DNA from: an uncultured Oscillospiraceae bacterium
GTDB lineage: Bacteria > Bacillota > Clostridia > Oscillospirales > Oscillospiraceae
NCBI GenBank assembly: GCA_934667095.1
Contig: CAKULE010000004.1
Span: 1 to 64,000, forward strand
Direction of reading: 5' to 3'
Length of the DNA stretch: 64,000 nt
The position numbers were made by a program, and so were the translations under genes. Below, piece by piece: positions 23,061 to 32,504 of this stretch; the stretch's first letter is position 1; every line of letters starts with the position of its first letter. The notes below the pieces were generated by a model. It did not search any database and was not told the DNA's origin. It worked only from the letters and a program-made list of their open reading frames with translations.

Positions 23061-24497
23061 TCAGCGCTCCAGCATGGAGCGGTAGATGGCCCGGTACTCC
23101 TCCACGGAGCGGGCCCAGGAGCTGTCGTGGCTCATGTCGTTGCGGCGGAGCCGGTCCCATTGCTCCCTGTCCTGATAGAGGGCACAACCCCGGCGGACAG
23201 CGTCCAGCATATCATGGGCGTTGTAGGTTTTGAATGTGAAGCCTAATCCCTTGCCGGCCGTTGGGTCATAAGGCGGAACAGTGTCTACCAGACCGCCGGT
23301 CTCCCGCACTACGGGTACCGTGCCATAGCGCATGGCGATCAGCTGGGTCAGGCCGCAGGGCTCCTGCCGGGAGGGCATGAGTACCAGGTCGGCGCTGGCG
23401 TAGAGCTGATGGGCCAGTGCGTTGTCAAATACGATGTTGGCCGACAGCTTCTGAGGAAAGCGGGCGGCATAGCTGCGGAACAGGTCCTCATACTGTGCTT
23501 CGCCGGTGCCGACTACCACCAGCTGGAGATCGTCCCCCATCAGGTCCTCCAGTACAGCAGCGATGAGGTCCACCCCCTTGTGACCCACCAGACGGGAGAC
23601 CATGGCCACCATTGGGATCTTGTCCCTTCGGGCCAGACCCAATTTCCGCTGGAGATACCGTTTGTTTTTCAGCTTTTCCTCCGGCTGGTCGATGGTGAAG
23701 GGGGTGTGGATCAGTGGATCATTGGCGGGGTCAAAGTCCTCCGGGTCGATGCCGTTGACTACGCCGCTGAGCTTGCCCCGCTCCTGCCGCAGGATGCCAT
23801 CCAGCCCATGGGAAAAATAGGGGTCCTGAATCTCCCACGCGTAGGTGCGGGACACGGTGCTGATCCGGTCGGACTCCAGCAGGGCGGCCTTCATCATGTT
23901 GGTGCAGCCGTCGAACTCCATGACGCCCTTCCACTGTTCACCCAGCCCCAGAACATCAGAGACAAAGTTGTTGCCTGCCTTGCCCTGATACTCGATGTTG
24001 TGTATGGTGAACAGGGTGCGGATAGACTGATATTCCGGGATAGAGCGGTAGAAGGCGTTGAGAAACACGGGGACCATGGCGGTCTGCCAGTCGTTGGCAT
24101 GGATGACGTCGGGATACCAGTTCAGATAGCGCAGCGCCTCCAGCACGGCCTTGGAGAAGAAGGCGAACCGCTCTCCGTCGTCGCCATAGCCGTAGGCACG
24201 GTCCCGGTAGAAGTAGTACTCGTTGTCGATGAAATAGTAACGGAGATTTCCTTTACAGCCGTTGGCCCGGAAGATGCCGCAATATTGATTGCGCCAGCTC
24301 AGAGAGACGTAGAAACAGGTCACATATTCCAGCGAGAATTGATGGCTGTCCCGGATGGAGCCGTAGAGGGGAAGAAATACCGCAACCTCGTCGTTGGGGT
24401 CGCTGCACAGGGCCTTGGGCAGGGAGCAGGCTACATCTCCTAAGCCGCCGGTCTTGATGTAGGGAGCCGCCTCGCTGGCGGCAAAGAGAATTTTCAT
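23061..24497 (-). CDS. glgA: glycogen synthase
   Basis: GT5 ADP-glucose:glycogen glucosyltransferase of 478 aa. The N-terminal nucleotide-sugar motif KTGGLGDV (about 16-23) and the C-terminal catalytic region with SRQEPCGLTQLIAM (about 378-391) are intact, and the length is typical. It extends the alpha-1,4-glucan chains that GlgB branches. It overlaps the glgD stop by 4 nt (ATGA), so it is translationally coupled. Confidence 0.97.
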   Translation of the reverse strand: MKILFAASEAAPYIKTGGLGDVACSLPKALCSDPNDEVAVFLPLYGSIRDSHQFSLEYVTCFYVSLSWRNQYCGIFRANGCKGNLRYYFIDNEYYFYRDRAYGYGDDGERFAFFSKAVLEALRYLNWYPDVIHANDWQTAMVPVFLNAFYRSIPEYQSIRTLFTIHNIEYQGKAGNNFVSDVLGLGEQWKGVMEFDGCTNMMKAALLESDRISTVSRTYAWEIQDPYFSHGLDGILRQERGKLSGVVNGIDPEDFDPANDPLIHTPFTIDQPEEKLKNKRYLQRKLGLARRDKIPMVAMVSRLVGHKGVDLIAAVLEDLMGDDLQLVVVGTGEAQYEDLFRSYAARFPQKLSANIVFDNALAHQLYASADLVLMPSRQEPCGLTQLIAMRYGTVPVVRETGGLVDTVPPYDPTAGKGLGFTFKTYNAHDMLDAVRRGCALYQDREQWDRLRRNDMSHDSSWARSVEEYRAIYRSMLER

Positions 24498-25609
24498 ATA
24501 CAGGCTCCTTTGCGGATGATGACAGGGGAGGCGGGCAGCCCGCGGAGCTTGGTCCCGGCGGAGATCGTGGCCCGCTTATCTACGATGACGTTCTCCAGCT
24601 CGGCATCCGCCTCGACAACACTGCCCTGCAGGATCACGCAGTTTTTGAGCTTCGCGCCCTTTCCAATGCGGATGCCCCGGGATAGGACACTGTGATCGGC
24701 GCTGCCTTCGATGAGGCAGCCGTCGGCCACGATACAGCCGGACACGGCGCAGTCCATACCGTAATAGGCGGGGACCTCGTCATGGACCCGGGTGTAGATA
24801 GGGGCCTCTGGGCGGAAAAGCTGGGCGGCCAGTGCGGCGTCCGTGAGGGCCAGATTTGCGCTGAAATACTCCGCGGGATCGCGGACAAAGAACGCACGGC
24901 CGGTGAACGGGGAGACGTTGATGGTCAGCCGACCCTGGTTGAACTGGCCCTGGATAAAGTCCCGCTCGAAGTGATAGGCGCCGAAGGCAGTATACTCCCG
25001 CACCACGCGAATGAGCTTTTCCCGGTCTATGATATAAACACCCATGCCGATCTGGTCTCCGGCGCTGGCCACATGGCCCAGTGCAAAGGCCCGCACGGAA
25101 GTTCCTTCCATCTTGAGAACGGTGGGAACGGGCTCGCCAGAGCGGCCGTCGGCGGGGATGGTGACGGCGGTGATGTCGCACCCGCTCTCGATGTGGGAGC
25201 GCAGGGCGCCCCGGTAGTCCATATTGTACACAGCGCTGGCGTCGGCCAGCAGCACGTAGGACTCCGGGCTCTCCTCCAACAGGTCCAGCGCGTTGCGCAG
25301 CTCGTCCAGCTTACCGGCGGTGCCGGCGTGGACGCTCTCGTTGGCATAGGGAGGCAGGATATGCAGACCGCCCTTTTTGCGGTTCAGGTCCCACTCTTGG
25401 CCGCTGGCCAGATGGTCCATCAGGGAGCGGTAGTGCTGCTTGGCCAGCACTCCCACATTAGTGATGCCGGAGTTGACCATGTTGGACAGCACAAAGTCCA
25501 CTAGCCGGTAACGCCCGCCGAAGGGGACGGCCGCCATGCTGCGGTCATAGGTCAGGGACTCCAGAGCCTCGCCGTACATCTCTGCGAAGATAATCCCGAT
25601 CATGTTCAT
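24494..25609 (-). CDS. glgD: glucose-1-phosphate adenylyltransferase regulatory subunit
   Basis: GlgD-type protein of 371 aa: a nucleotidyltransferase domain followed by a left-handed beta-helix. Unlike GlgC, the N-terminus reads IIFAEMYGEALESLTYDRSM, without the nucleotide-binding GGxGxRL. This is the usual degeneration that makes GlgD a non-catalytic partner modulating GlgC. PFGGRYRLVDFVLSNMVNSG is conserved. The start ATG lies 8 nt after GGAGG, 14 bp downstream of the glgC stop. Confidence 0.94.
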   Translation of the reverse strand: MNMIGIIFAEMYGEALESLTYDRSMAAVPFGGRYRLVDFVLSNMVNSGITNVGVLAKQHYRSLMDHLASGQEWDLNRKKGGLHILPPYANESVHAGTAGKLDELRNALDLLEESPESYVLLADASAVYNMDYRGALRSHIESGCDITAVTIPADGRSGEPVPTVLKMEGTSVRAFALGHVASAGDQIGMGVYIIDREKLIRVVREYTAFGAYHFERDFIQGQFNQGRLTINVSPFTGRAFFVRDPAEYFSANLALTDAALAAQLFRPEAPIYTRVHDEVPAYYGMDCAVSGCIVADGCLIEGSADHSVLSRGIRIGKGAKLKNCVILQGSVVEADAELENVIVDKRATISAGTKLRGLPASPVIIRKGACI

Positions 25610-25623
25610 AGCAACGTCCTCCC

Positions 25624-26814
25624 TCAGATGATCTCGCCGGGCTTGATCTCATTGCCGGCGGCGATGGTTTTGCCGTGGCCTACCACGGCAATGCTCCAGT
25701 CCTGCCCGAGGCAGTCCTCAGGGCGGCGGCCTACCCGGGCTCCGGGTTCTACGGTGCAGCCCTCGCCTACGATGGCGTACTCCACGATGCCGCCGGTCTT
25801 CACCACGGTGTTGGGCATCAGCACTGTGCCGCACACGCTGGCCCCCGGCTCCACCACGCAGCCGGTATAGACTACGGAGTGCTCCACGCGGCCCTGAATG
25901 GTGCAGCCCTCGGCAATGAAGGAGTTGCTGACCTTGGCCTCCGGTGCGATGAGCGTGGATGGGCTGGCGTAGTTCCGGGCGTAGATGCGGAACCTGGGGT
26001 CTCGAATGTGGATGGGGTCCCGGGGGTCCAGCAGGTCCATGTTGGCGTCCCACAGGGAGCCGAGTGTGCCCACGTCCTTCCAATAGCCTTCAAAGGGATA
26101 GGCGTACATCCGCCGGCCGTCCCGCAGGAAGGCGGGGATCACATTTTTACCGAAGTCATTTTCAGAGTTCGGGTCATTCTCGTCGGCCACCAGGTACTGC
26201 TTCAGCACGTCCCACGTGAAGATGTACACGCCCATGGAGGCCTGATCGCTTTTGGGGTGGGCGGGCTTTTCCTCAAATTCAGTGATGGCTTGGTCGGCAT
26301 CGGTGCTCATGATGCCCATACGCTTGGCATCCTCCGGGCCCACGGAGATCACGGCGATGGTGCACTCGGCGTTTTTCTCCTTGTGGAAGGCCAGCATTTT
26401 GGCGTAGTCCATTTTATAGATGTGGTCGCCGGAGAGGATGAGCACGTACTTGGGCTGATAGCGCTCAATAAAGGGGATGTTCTGATAGATGGCGTTGGCG
26501 GTGCCCTTGTACCAGTTGTTGGTGCCGCTGGTGGTGTAGGGCGGCAGCACGTGGGCCCCGCCAAAGGTGCGGTTCAGGTCCCAGGGCTGGCCGTTGCCGA
26601 TGTAGCCGTTCAGCTCCAGCGGCTGGTACTGGGTGAGAATACCTACGGTGTCGATACCGGAGTTGACGCAGTTGGACAGGGAAAAATCGATGATGCGGTA
26701 CTTGCCGCCGAAAGGCACGGCGGGCTTGGCGGTGCGCTCGGTCAGGACGTACAGCCGGCTGCCCTGACCGCCGGCCAGAAGCATGGCGATGCACTCTTTT
26801 CTGCGTTCGATCAT
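25624..26814 (-). CDS. glgC: glucose-1-phosphate adenylyltransferase
   Basis: Catalytic ADP-glucose pyrophosphorylase, 396 aa, making ADP-glucose from glucose-1-phosphate and ATP. It has the nucleotide loop [12 protein letters not shown] (about 10-21), [15 protein letters not shown], and the C-terminal hexapeptide beta-helix that houses the allosteric sites. AAGGGGG lies 7 nt before the ATG. Second gene of the operon; it would form a heterotetramer with GlgD. Confidence 0.97.
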   Translation of the reverse strand: MIERRKECIAMLLAGGQGSRLYVLTERTAKPAVPFGGKYRIIDFSLSNCVNSGIDTVGILTQYQPLELNGYIGNGQPWDLNRTFGGAHVLPPYTTSGTNNWYKGTANAIYQNIPFIERYQPKYVLILSGDHIYKMDYAKMLAFHKEKNAECTIAVISVGPEDAKRMGIMSTDADQAITEFEEKPAHPKSDQASMGVYIFTWDVLKQYLVADENDPNSENDFGKNVIPAFLRDGRRMYAYPFEGYWKDVGTLGSLWDANMDLLDPRDPIHIRDPRFRIYARNYASPSTLIAPEAKVSNSFIAEGCTIQGRVEHSVVYTGCVVEPGASVCGTVLMPNTVVKTGGIVEYAIVGEGCTVEPGARVGRRPEDCLGQDWSIAVVGHGKTIAAGNEIKPGEII

Positions 26815-26844
26815 GGATGAGCCCCCTTTATGTTGAATGTCAGA

Positions 26845-28716
26845 TTACATATAGATCACGGTGGACAGCGGCGGCAGGGTCAGCGGCAGGGACCATTTCA
26901 GCCCGTGCATGGGGATCGGTTGGGCCATGACAGGGGCAAGGGTTGTGCCAGCGCCGCCATACTTGGCATCGTCGCTGGAAAGCACCGGCTTCCACAGCTT
27001 CCGCTGTGGGGCGCCGATGCGGTAATTCTCCCGGAGCACCGGGCAGAAGTTGCACACCACGATCATCTCCCGGCCCTTCCGGTCCACCCGGCGGTAGGCG
27101 ATGACGCTGTGGTCAGCGTCGTCACAGGCGATCCAGCGGAAGCCATCCCAGTTGTCATCGTTGTCCCACAGGGCGTCGTGGGCGAGATAGAAGCGGTTCA
27201 GGTCCCGGACGTAGGCCCGCAGCTGGCAGTGCTTTTCGTAGTCCAGCAGGAGCCAGTCCAGCTGCTTCTGGAAGTCCCATTCAATGAACTGCCCGAACTC
27301 GCCGCCCATGAACAGCAGCTTTTTTCCCGGATGAGTCATCATGTAGCCGTAGAAGGCCCGCAGATTCTGAAATTTCTCCTCATAGCTGCCGGACATCTTA
27401 TTCAGCAGGGACCGCTTGCCGTGGACCACCTCGTCGTGGGAGAGGGGGAGCACGAAATGCTCCGAGAAGGCGTAGGTCATGGTGAAGGTCAGTTCGTTGT
27501 GCCGCCCCTTGCGGAACAGCGGGTCGGCGGACATGTAATCCAGCATGTCATGCATCCAGCCCATGTTCCACTTGAAGGTGAAGCCCAGTCCGCCCTCGCT
27601 TACCGGCCCGGTGACCCGGGGAAAGGCGGTGGATTCCTCCGCTACGGTCATTACCGAGGGGTCAAAGGTGGCCACGGCGGTGTTCATCTGCTGCAGGAAG
27701 GCTACGGCGTCCAGATCGATGTTGCCGCCCTCCCGATTGGGCCGCCACTGGCCGCCCTGACGGCCATAGTCCAGATAGAGCATGGAGGCCACCGCGTCAG
27801 CCCGGATACCGTCAATGTGGTAGGTTTCCAGCCAGAAGAGCACGCTGGAGGTCAGAAAAGAGCGCACCTCTGGCCGGCCGTAGTCGAACTGCCGGGTGCC
27901 CCACTCCGGGTGGTCCCGCATGAGGGGATCCTCCGACTCGTAGCAGCACCCGCCGTCAAACTCAAAGAGCCCGTGCTCATCCCGGGGGAAATGGGCGCCC
28001 ACCCAGTCGAGAATGACGCCGATGCCCTTGCTGTGGCAGATATCCACAAATTCCATGAAGTCGTGGGGCGTGCCGTAGCGGGAAGTGGGCGCGAACCAGC
28101 CCGTGACCTGATATCCCCAGGAGGGGTCATAGGGGTACTCGGTGACGGGCAGCAACTCAATGTGGGTGTAGCCCATGTCTACAGCATAGTCGGCCAGCCG
28201 CCGGGCGGCCTCGGCATAGGGGAGAGGGGAGCAGTCGGGCCGGGTGCGCCAAGAGCCCAGATGGACCTCGTAAATATTCACTGGCTGGCGGCGGGGGTCT
28301 TCCTTTTGCCGTTTAGCCAGATAGGGGCCATCTGTCCAATAGAATCCGTCGGTGTGGAACACCTTGCTGTCGGTCTCCGGCCGGGTGGCGGCATGAAAGG
28401 CGAAGGGGTCTGCCCGGAATACGAAGCTGCCGTCGGGCCGCTCGATATAGAACTTGTAGCTGTCGTAAACCTGCACTCCGGGAATGAACCGCTCCCAGAT
28501 CCCGCCGGGCAGGCGATCCATGACGGGGGAGGACAAATCCCAGCCGTTGAAGGAGCCCACGGTGCGCACGCTCCGGGCGTGGGGCGCCCATACCCGGAAA
28601 ACGCAGCCATCCGAACCGTCCCGGACGGCCTGGTGGCAGCCCAGAAAACGGTAGGCGTCAGTGCTCCTTCCGGCAGAAAATTCCGGGAGAAACCCGGCAA
28701 GCGCGGTATCAGTCAA
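26845..28716 (-). CDS. glgB: 1,4-alpha-glucan branching enzyme (TTG start)
   Basis: GH13 branching enzyme, 623 aa from the proposed start. A CBM48 domain (about 30-130; VFRVWAPHARSV) precedes the catalytic barrel. The barrel regions are ILDWVGAHFPRDEHG, GIRADAVASML (nucleophile Asp), TVAEESTAFP (Glu) and LPLSHDEVVHG. A GGAGG sits 7 nt before the TTG at 28716. The only upstream ATG (28779) lies inside the promoter and is not transcribed, so TTG is favoured. First gene of the glycogen operon. Confidence 0.94.
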   Translation of the reverse strand: MTDTALAGFLPEFSAGRSTDAYRFLGCHQAVRDGSDGCVFRVWAPHARSVRTVGSFNGWDLSSPVMDRLPGGIWERFIPGVQVYDSYKFYIERPDGSFVFRADPFAFHAATRPETDSKVFHTDGFYWTDGPYLAKRQKEDPRRQPVNIYEVHLGSWRTRPDCSPLPYAEAARRLADYAVDMGYTHIELLPVTEYPYDPSWGYQVTGWFAPTSRYGTPHDFMEFVDICHSKGIGVILDWVGAHFPRDEHGLFEFDGGCCYESEDPLMRDHPEWGTRQFDYGRPEVRSFLTSSVLFWLETYHIDGIRADAVASMLYLDYGRQGGQWRPNREGGNIDLDAVAFLQQMNTAVATFDPSVMTVAEESTAFPRVTGPVSEGGLGFTFKWNMGWMHDMLDYMSADPLFRKGRHNELTFTMTYAFSEHFVLPLSHDEVVHGKRSLLNKMSGSYEEKFQNLRAFYGYMMTHPGKKLLFMGGEFGQFIEWDFQKQLDWLLLDYEKHCQLRAYVRDLNRFYLAHDALWDNDDNWDGFRWIACDDADHSVIAYRRVDRKGREMIVVCNFCPVLRENYRIGAPQRKLWKPVLSSDDAKYGGAGTTLAPVMAQPIPMHGLKWSLPLTLPPLSTVIYM

Positions 28717-28750
28717 AACGCCACCTCCAACCTTATGTTTGCTTGTCCTG

Positions 28751-28779
28751 ATTATACCTCGCAGACTGCCTGAAATCAA
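28751..28779 (-). promoter_or_regulatory. sigma-A promoter of the glycogen operon
   Basis: TTGATT (28779-28774), 17-nt spacer, perfect TATAAT (28756-28751) on the minus strand. It drives glgB-glgC-glgD-glgA-GH13-pgi. Confidence 0.82.
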
Positions 28780-28969
28780 GGGCGGGAACGGGGGAGAAGA
28801 TCGGTGTTTTTGGGGAGAGAGGACCGGGGCGTGCGGTATGGGGCGTTGTGCATCCGCTCAAAAATGACGGCGATTTTGCGGGGATTTTGGAAAGGGAGGG
28901 TATTTCATTTGCGGGGCGTTTGTGCTAAACTGGTTCATCATAAATTCTGGATTGAGAGGAGAGGCTTCT

Positions 28970-30301
28970 GTGTTTACCAGACGCCAGATCATTAACCTGC
29001 TGATCCCGCTGATACTGGAGCAAATGCTCACCGGCCTCATGGGCATCGCGGACACCATGATGGTCACCGCCGTGGGGGAGAGCGCTATCTCCGCTGTGGC
29101 TCTGGTAGATTCCATCAACACTCTTGTCATCAACCTGCTGACGGCGCTGGCCGCCGGCGGTGTCATCGTCTGCGCCCAGTATCTGGGCCGCGACAACCGG
29201 GAGCAGGCCAATGCCGCCGCCCGGCAGGTCCTGCTGGTGAGCTCAGCTCTGTCGCTGGTGTTCATGGCGGTCTGCCTGACGCTGCGGGGCCCGTTGCTGT
29301 CCTTGATCTTTGGCCATGTGGAGGAGAGCGTCATGGATCAGGCCTTGATCTATTTTCTGATTACGGCCCTGTCCTATCCCTTTATCGCCGTTCAGCAGAC
29401 TGCCGCGGCCACCTTCCGGGTGGGCGGACACTCGGCCCAGCCCATGATTGTGGCGGCCATTGCCAACGGCGTCAATATTGCGGGCAATGCCGTCACCATC
29501 TATGTGCTGAACATGGGTGTGGCGGGCGCAGCGCTGGCCACTACTGCCTCCCGCGTGGTCAGCGGTGTGGTACTTTTGTGCATGCTCCGCCGCCGGGACC
29601 TGCCTATTTTCATCCGGGACTATGCCAAACTGCGATTCGACCGGCCACTGGCCGGGATGGTCCTCCGGGTGGGCGTGCCCACCGGCGTGGAGAACTCCAT
29701 GTTCCAGCTGGGCAAGCTGATGGTGCAGTCTACGGTCTCCACACTGGGTACCACCGCCATGGCGGCGCAGGCCATGATCCAGACACTGGAGCTGGTGCAG
29801 ACCCTGCCCAGTCAGGCCATCGGCACCGGTCTGCTCACCGTGGCGGGGCAGTGCATCGGCGCGGGCCGGGTGGATGAGATGAAGAAGTACACCAAGCGCT
29901 TCTGCCTGTATGCCGAGGTAACCATGATCGTGGTGAGCGGCGTGGTGCTGGCGGCGGCGCCCTTTGTGACCCGAGTCTCCCGCATGACGGAGGCCAGCGC
30001 CGCCCTGACGATCCAGATGCTGATCATCTGCAGCATCGTCAAGTGCTTCATCTGGGTGTTGGCATTCACTCTGCCCAACGGTATGCGCGCGGCGGGAGAC
30101 GTGCGATTCTCCGCCACGGTGTCCGCCCTGTCCATGTGGATCTTCCGGGTGGGCGGCAGCTTCCTCCTCTGCCGGGTGTTCGACATGGGTCTGCTGGGGG
30201 TTTGGGTGGCTTGGTTTGCCGACTGGCTCTGCCGCCTGATTATCTATGTCTGGCGCTATTTCAGCGGGAAATGGATGGGCAAGCGGGTCATTCAGGATTG
30301 A
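28970..30301 (+). CDS. MATE-family efflux transporter
   Basis: Multidrug and toxin extrusion-type exporter of 443 aa with about twelve membrane helices. The N-terminal family region reads LIPLILEQMLTGLMGIADTM, and VGVPTGVENSMFQLGKL marks the start of the second half. The GTG at 28970 has AGGAGA 6 nt upstream and is preferred over the ATG at 28922, which lies at the likely -10 region (TGTGCTAAACT). Transported compound unknown; exchange for Na+ or H+ is the family norm. Confidence 0.9.
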   Translation: MFTRRQIINLLIPLILEQMLTGLMGIADTMMVTAVGESAISAVALVDSINTLVINLLTALAAGGVIVCAQYLGRDNREQANAAARQVLLVSSALSLVFMAVCLTLRGPLLSLIFGHVEESVMDQALIYFLITALSYPFIAVQQTAAATFRVGGHSAQPMIVAAIANGVNIAGNAVTIYVLNMGVAGAALATTASRVVSGVVLLCMLRRRDLPIFIRDYAKLRFDRPLAGMVLRVGVPTGVENSMFQLGKLMVQSTVSTLGTTAMAAQAMIQTLELVQTLPSQAIGTGLLTVAGQCIGAGRVDEMKKYTKRFCLYAEVTMIVVSGVVLAAAPFVTRVSRMTEASAALTIQMLIICSIVKCFIWVLAFTLPNGMRAAGDVRFSATVSALSMWIFRVGGSFLLCRVFDMGLLGVWVAWFADWLCRLIIYVWRYFSGKWMGKRVIQD

Positions 30302-30345
30302 GCCCATTGACATTTCAAGTGAAATCGGGTATTCTAATCAGGCAT

Positions 30346-30376
30346 GGTATCCGGGCTGTGATTCGGCCCGGATACC
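30346..30376 (+). repeat. hairpin downstream of the MATE gene
   Basis: GGTATCCGGGC/GCCCGGATACC, an 11-bp perfect stem with a 9-nt loop and no T tract. It may be a weak terminator or 3' stabiliser. The rest of 30302-30565 shows nothing that I can support. Confidence 0.5.
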
Positions 30377-30565
30377 CCTATGCAGCGGTATCGAAGTGGT
30401 CACAACGGGGCTGGCTCGAAATTTCGGCGGGATCTGTGAATTTCGTCCCCTCGAAAACTCCTGCTAATTCCGGGTTTTCAAAATTCCAAATCGAATACTT
30501 TTATGTTTTCTCTCCTGCTTTTCTCTCCAAAAGATTTTGCGAGTCAAAAGCAGGCGGAAATATAC

Positions 30566-30658
30566 GGAGATGTACCCAAGCGGTTGAAGGGTCCGCACTC
30601 GAAATGCGGTAGGTCGGCTCAAACCGACGCGAGAGTTCGAATCTCTCCATCTCCGCCA
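30566..30658 (+). tRNA. tRNA-Ser (CGA)
   Basis: 93 nt including CCA. The acceptor is GGAGATG/CATCTCC and the anticodon arm CCGCA-CTCGAAA-TGCGG gives anticodon CGA. The long variable arm (GGTCGGCTCAAACCGAC) is typical of tRNA-Ser. Confidence 0.97.
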
Positions 30659-30661
30659 CCG

Positions 30662-30697
30662 AAAAAGCCTGTAATCAAGCCGATTATGGGCTTTTTT
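30662..30697 (+). terminator. tRNA-Ser terminator
   Basis: AAAAAGCC...GGCTTTTTT stem with an inner AATC/GATT helix and a terminal T run, directly after the tRNA. Confidence 0.75.
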
Positions 30698-30762
30698 CTT
30701 ATACCTTTTTCTAAGAGTAAGTGATCAAAGCAGACTTTTGTTTTTCTCTCCGGATTTTCGGC

Positions 30763-30978
30763 TTAGCCCTCCCTCCAACGACTTCCGAAGTCGCCGCCAT
30801 CCGGCAGAACAAGCCCTGTCTCCATCGCCTGTGCCGAGGTGATTTTAGACTTGTAATCCAAGTGGGCGTAGATGTTCGCCGTTGTTGAGAAGTCGCTGTG
30901 ACCCAGCCATTCCTGATGGCGGATGGTGATGGTGTTCTGGTCAAAGTCAATGGTATCCCATTTCAGACCGATATTCAA
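30763..30978 (-). pseudogene. tyrosine recombinase (integrase) C-terminal remnant
   Basis: A 71-codon fragment. An early piece (GLKWDTIDFDQNTITIRH) joins directly to the C-terminal active-site region (WLGHSDFSTTANIYAHLDYK), where the LGH His and the catalytic Tyr are recognisable, and ends FGSRW. The middle with the first Arg is deleted. It follows a tRNA-Ser gene, a common integration site for such elements, so it marks a lost mobile element. Confidence 0.75.
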
Positions 30979-31050
30979 GTGGCAAGAGAACAGGCAGGCT
31001 ATACGCAGGACACGCTCTCAGAAAGCCTTGCATTGTCACCGATAACGGCT
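30958..31050 (+). pseudogene. XRE-family HTH regulator fragment
   Basis: About 25 codons read IQVAREQAGYTQDTLSES followed by LALSP, the first helices of an XRE helix-turn-helix, with no start codon and no continuation. It overlaps the 5' end of the integrase remnant on the other strand and is probably debris of the same element. Confidence 0.45.
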
Positions 31051-31153
31051 GATAATCTTTGCCGGAAGCCTTTTCGTTTCGCTGTGTATATAGGCTCCCG
31101 ATTTTCGAAAGCTGCCAATCCTGCGGTATAGCCCAAACCCACTGTCTTTCATT

Positions 31154-31310
31154 TCACGCTTTGACACTCACCGCAGCTATCTGAGCGACAGCAAAAAATG
31201 CATAGCACAGTACAGGGGTAGCCATATTGCGGATAATCAAATTGGCTTTCCCTTTGATGAGTATGTTATAAACTATCAATAACACAGTCGTTATACCAAC
31301 AACGATCCAT
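31154..31310 (-). pseudogene. fragment of a membrane protein
   Basis: About 50 codons with two hydrophobic stretches (IWIVVGITTVLLIVYNILI and PVLCYAFFAVAQIAAVSV), ending at 31154. No start and no family that I recognise. It is AT-richer than the flanks and lies between the integrase and the broken MalT-like gene, so I take it as part of the inserted debris. Confidence 0.35.
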
Positions 31311-32407
31311 ATTGATAATCGCCCATGCCGGGGAGAAGCTCGGCATTGCGGATGAGCAGTTTGGAGACCTTGGAGTGGTCGCCGCCCCGGGTGTAGCACT
31401 CCAGCGCGTGGGGAAAATCCTCCTTCAGCTCGTAGTACAGCCCGCCTCGGCTGAACAGGGCCTGGCGCTTCTCCTCGGGGTATTCCCGTTCCAGCTCCCA
31501 CAGCAGGAAGGCACGGAATTGCACCCAGAAGTGGAACCGTTGCTGCCCGTCGTAACGGAGCATGGTGGTATTGCGCTGGAGCCAGTCCAGCAGCTCGCCG
31601 GCCCGAGGGTCTCCGCTGACCATGCGGGCCATCTCCAGATCAAAGCTCGCAAAGGGGGCGAGCTCCAGCAGAAAGCGCCGTACGGGGAGATTGAATCGCT
31701 GGTAGATCGCAGTCTCAAAATAAAGGAACACCTCGTGAAAGGTCTGTCCCACGACATCAGGGCCAAAGGGCCGACCTGCGGCCATACACCGGGCGGTGAT
31801 TACCACGCCAAGCGGATGGCCGATGGATTCCTTGAGGATCCCGGAGATCCCGGAATCGGTCACCGGGATGTCATACGCCTGAAAGAGCTTCCGGATGTCC
31901 TCCCGGTCGAAGAGCAGGGCATCGGCGCCCAGTGCTGTCATGAGCCCGGTGTATTGAAAGGCCTTGAGACAGCCGCGGGGCGCGCCCCGGGCAAGCAACA
32001 CGAAGCGCCTCTGGGGTGACTCCCGGATGAGGCTGCACAGCGCCAGCCAGTCCTGCTCCTCTTGAAGCTCCTGCAGGTCATCCAAAAGCAGGATGTTCCA
32101 ATCGCCATCCATGGAGGGAAGGGCGAAGTCCGGCTCGGCAGCGCTCAGGCGTAAGGCGGCCCGGCCGGCCAGCAGGGCGTTGGCCAGCGTGGTTTTGCCG
32201 AAGCCGCAGGGGGCGCTGAAAAAGATCGCCCGGCCTCCCCCCCAGAAAACGTTCGAACTGCTGGGCTATGGCGGGTTTGATGATAACGGCAGCCTGCGTT
32301 GCGGCAGCTCCTTTCTGTTCTTCCGGCGCGCCACAGGGAACCCTGCGGTACAGAGGAGCGCGCTCCTCTGTATAGAACCTTCCGACAATATTCTTCATTT
32401 TTTCCAT
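31291..32407 (-). pseudogene. MalT-like (LuxR-family STAND ATPase) regulator, frameshifted and truncated
   Basis: The N-terminus starts at 32407 (MEKMKNIVGRFYTEERAPLY...) and reaches IAQQFERFLGG. After a frame change at a run of seven C (32237-32243) it continues as FFSAPCGFGKTTLANALL (Walker A), NILLLDDLQEL (Walker B) and VLLARGAPR. It then passes into helical repeats ending NAELLPGMGDY at about 31310, where similarity stops. Removing one base of the run restores the frame, so the shift may be real, phase-variable or an error. The C-terminal repeat and LuxR DNA-binding domains are missing, cut by the mobile debris at 30.7-31.3 kb. Intact relatives are over 800 aa. Confidence 0.75.
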
Positions 32408-32468
32408 TTTTCGGGTCCGGCGAAGAAAGTAAATCACCCCAAAGTAAGATAGAGAGGCGGGAGGACGC

Positions 32469-32503
32469 AAAAACGCCGCCGCTCAGATGAGCGGCGGCGT
32501 TTG
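32469..32503 (-). terminator. terminator of rnpB
   Basis: A 14-bp perfect stem (AAACGCCGCCGCTC and complement), 4-nt loop, T run on the minus strand. Confidence 0.9.
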
Positions 32504-32504
32504 G

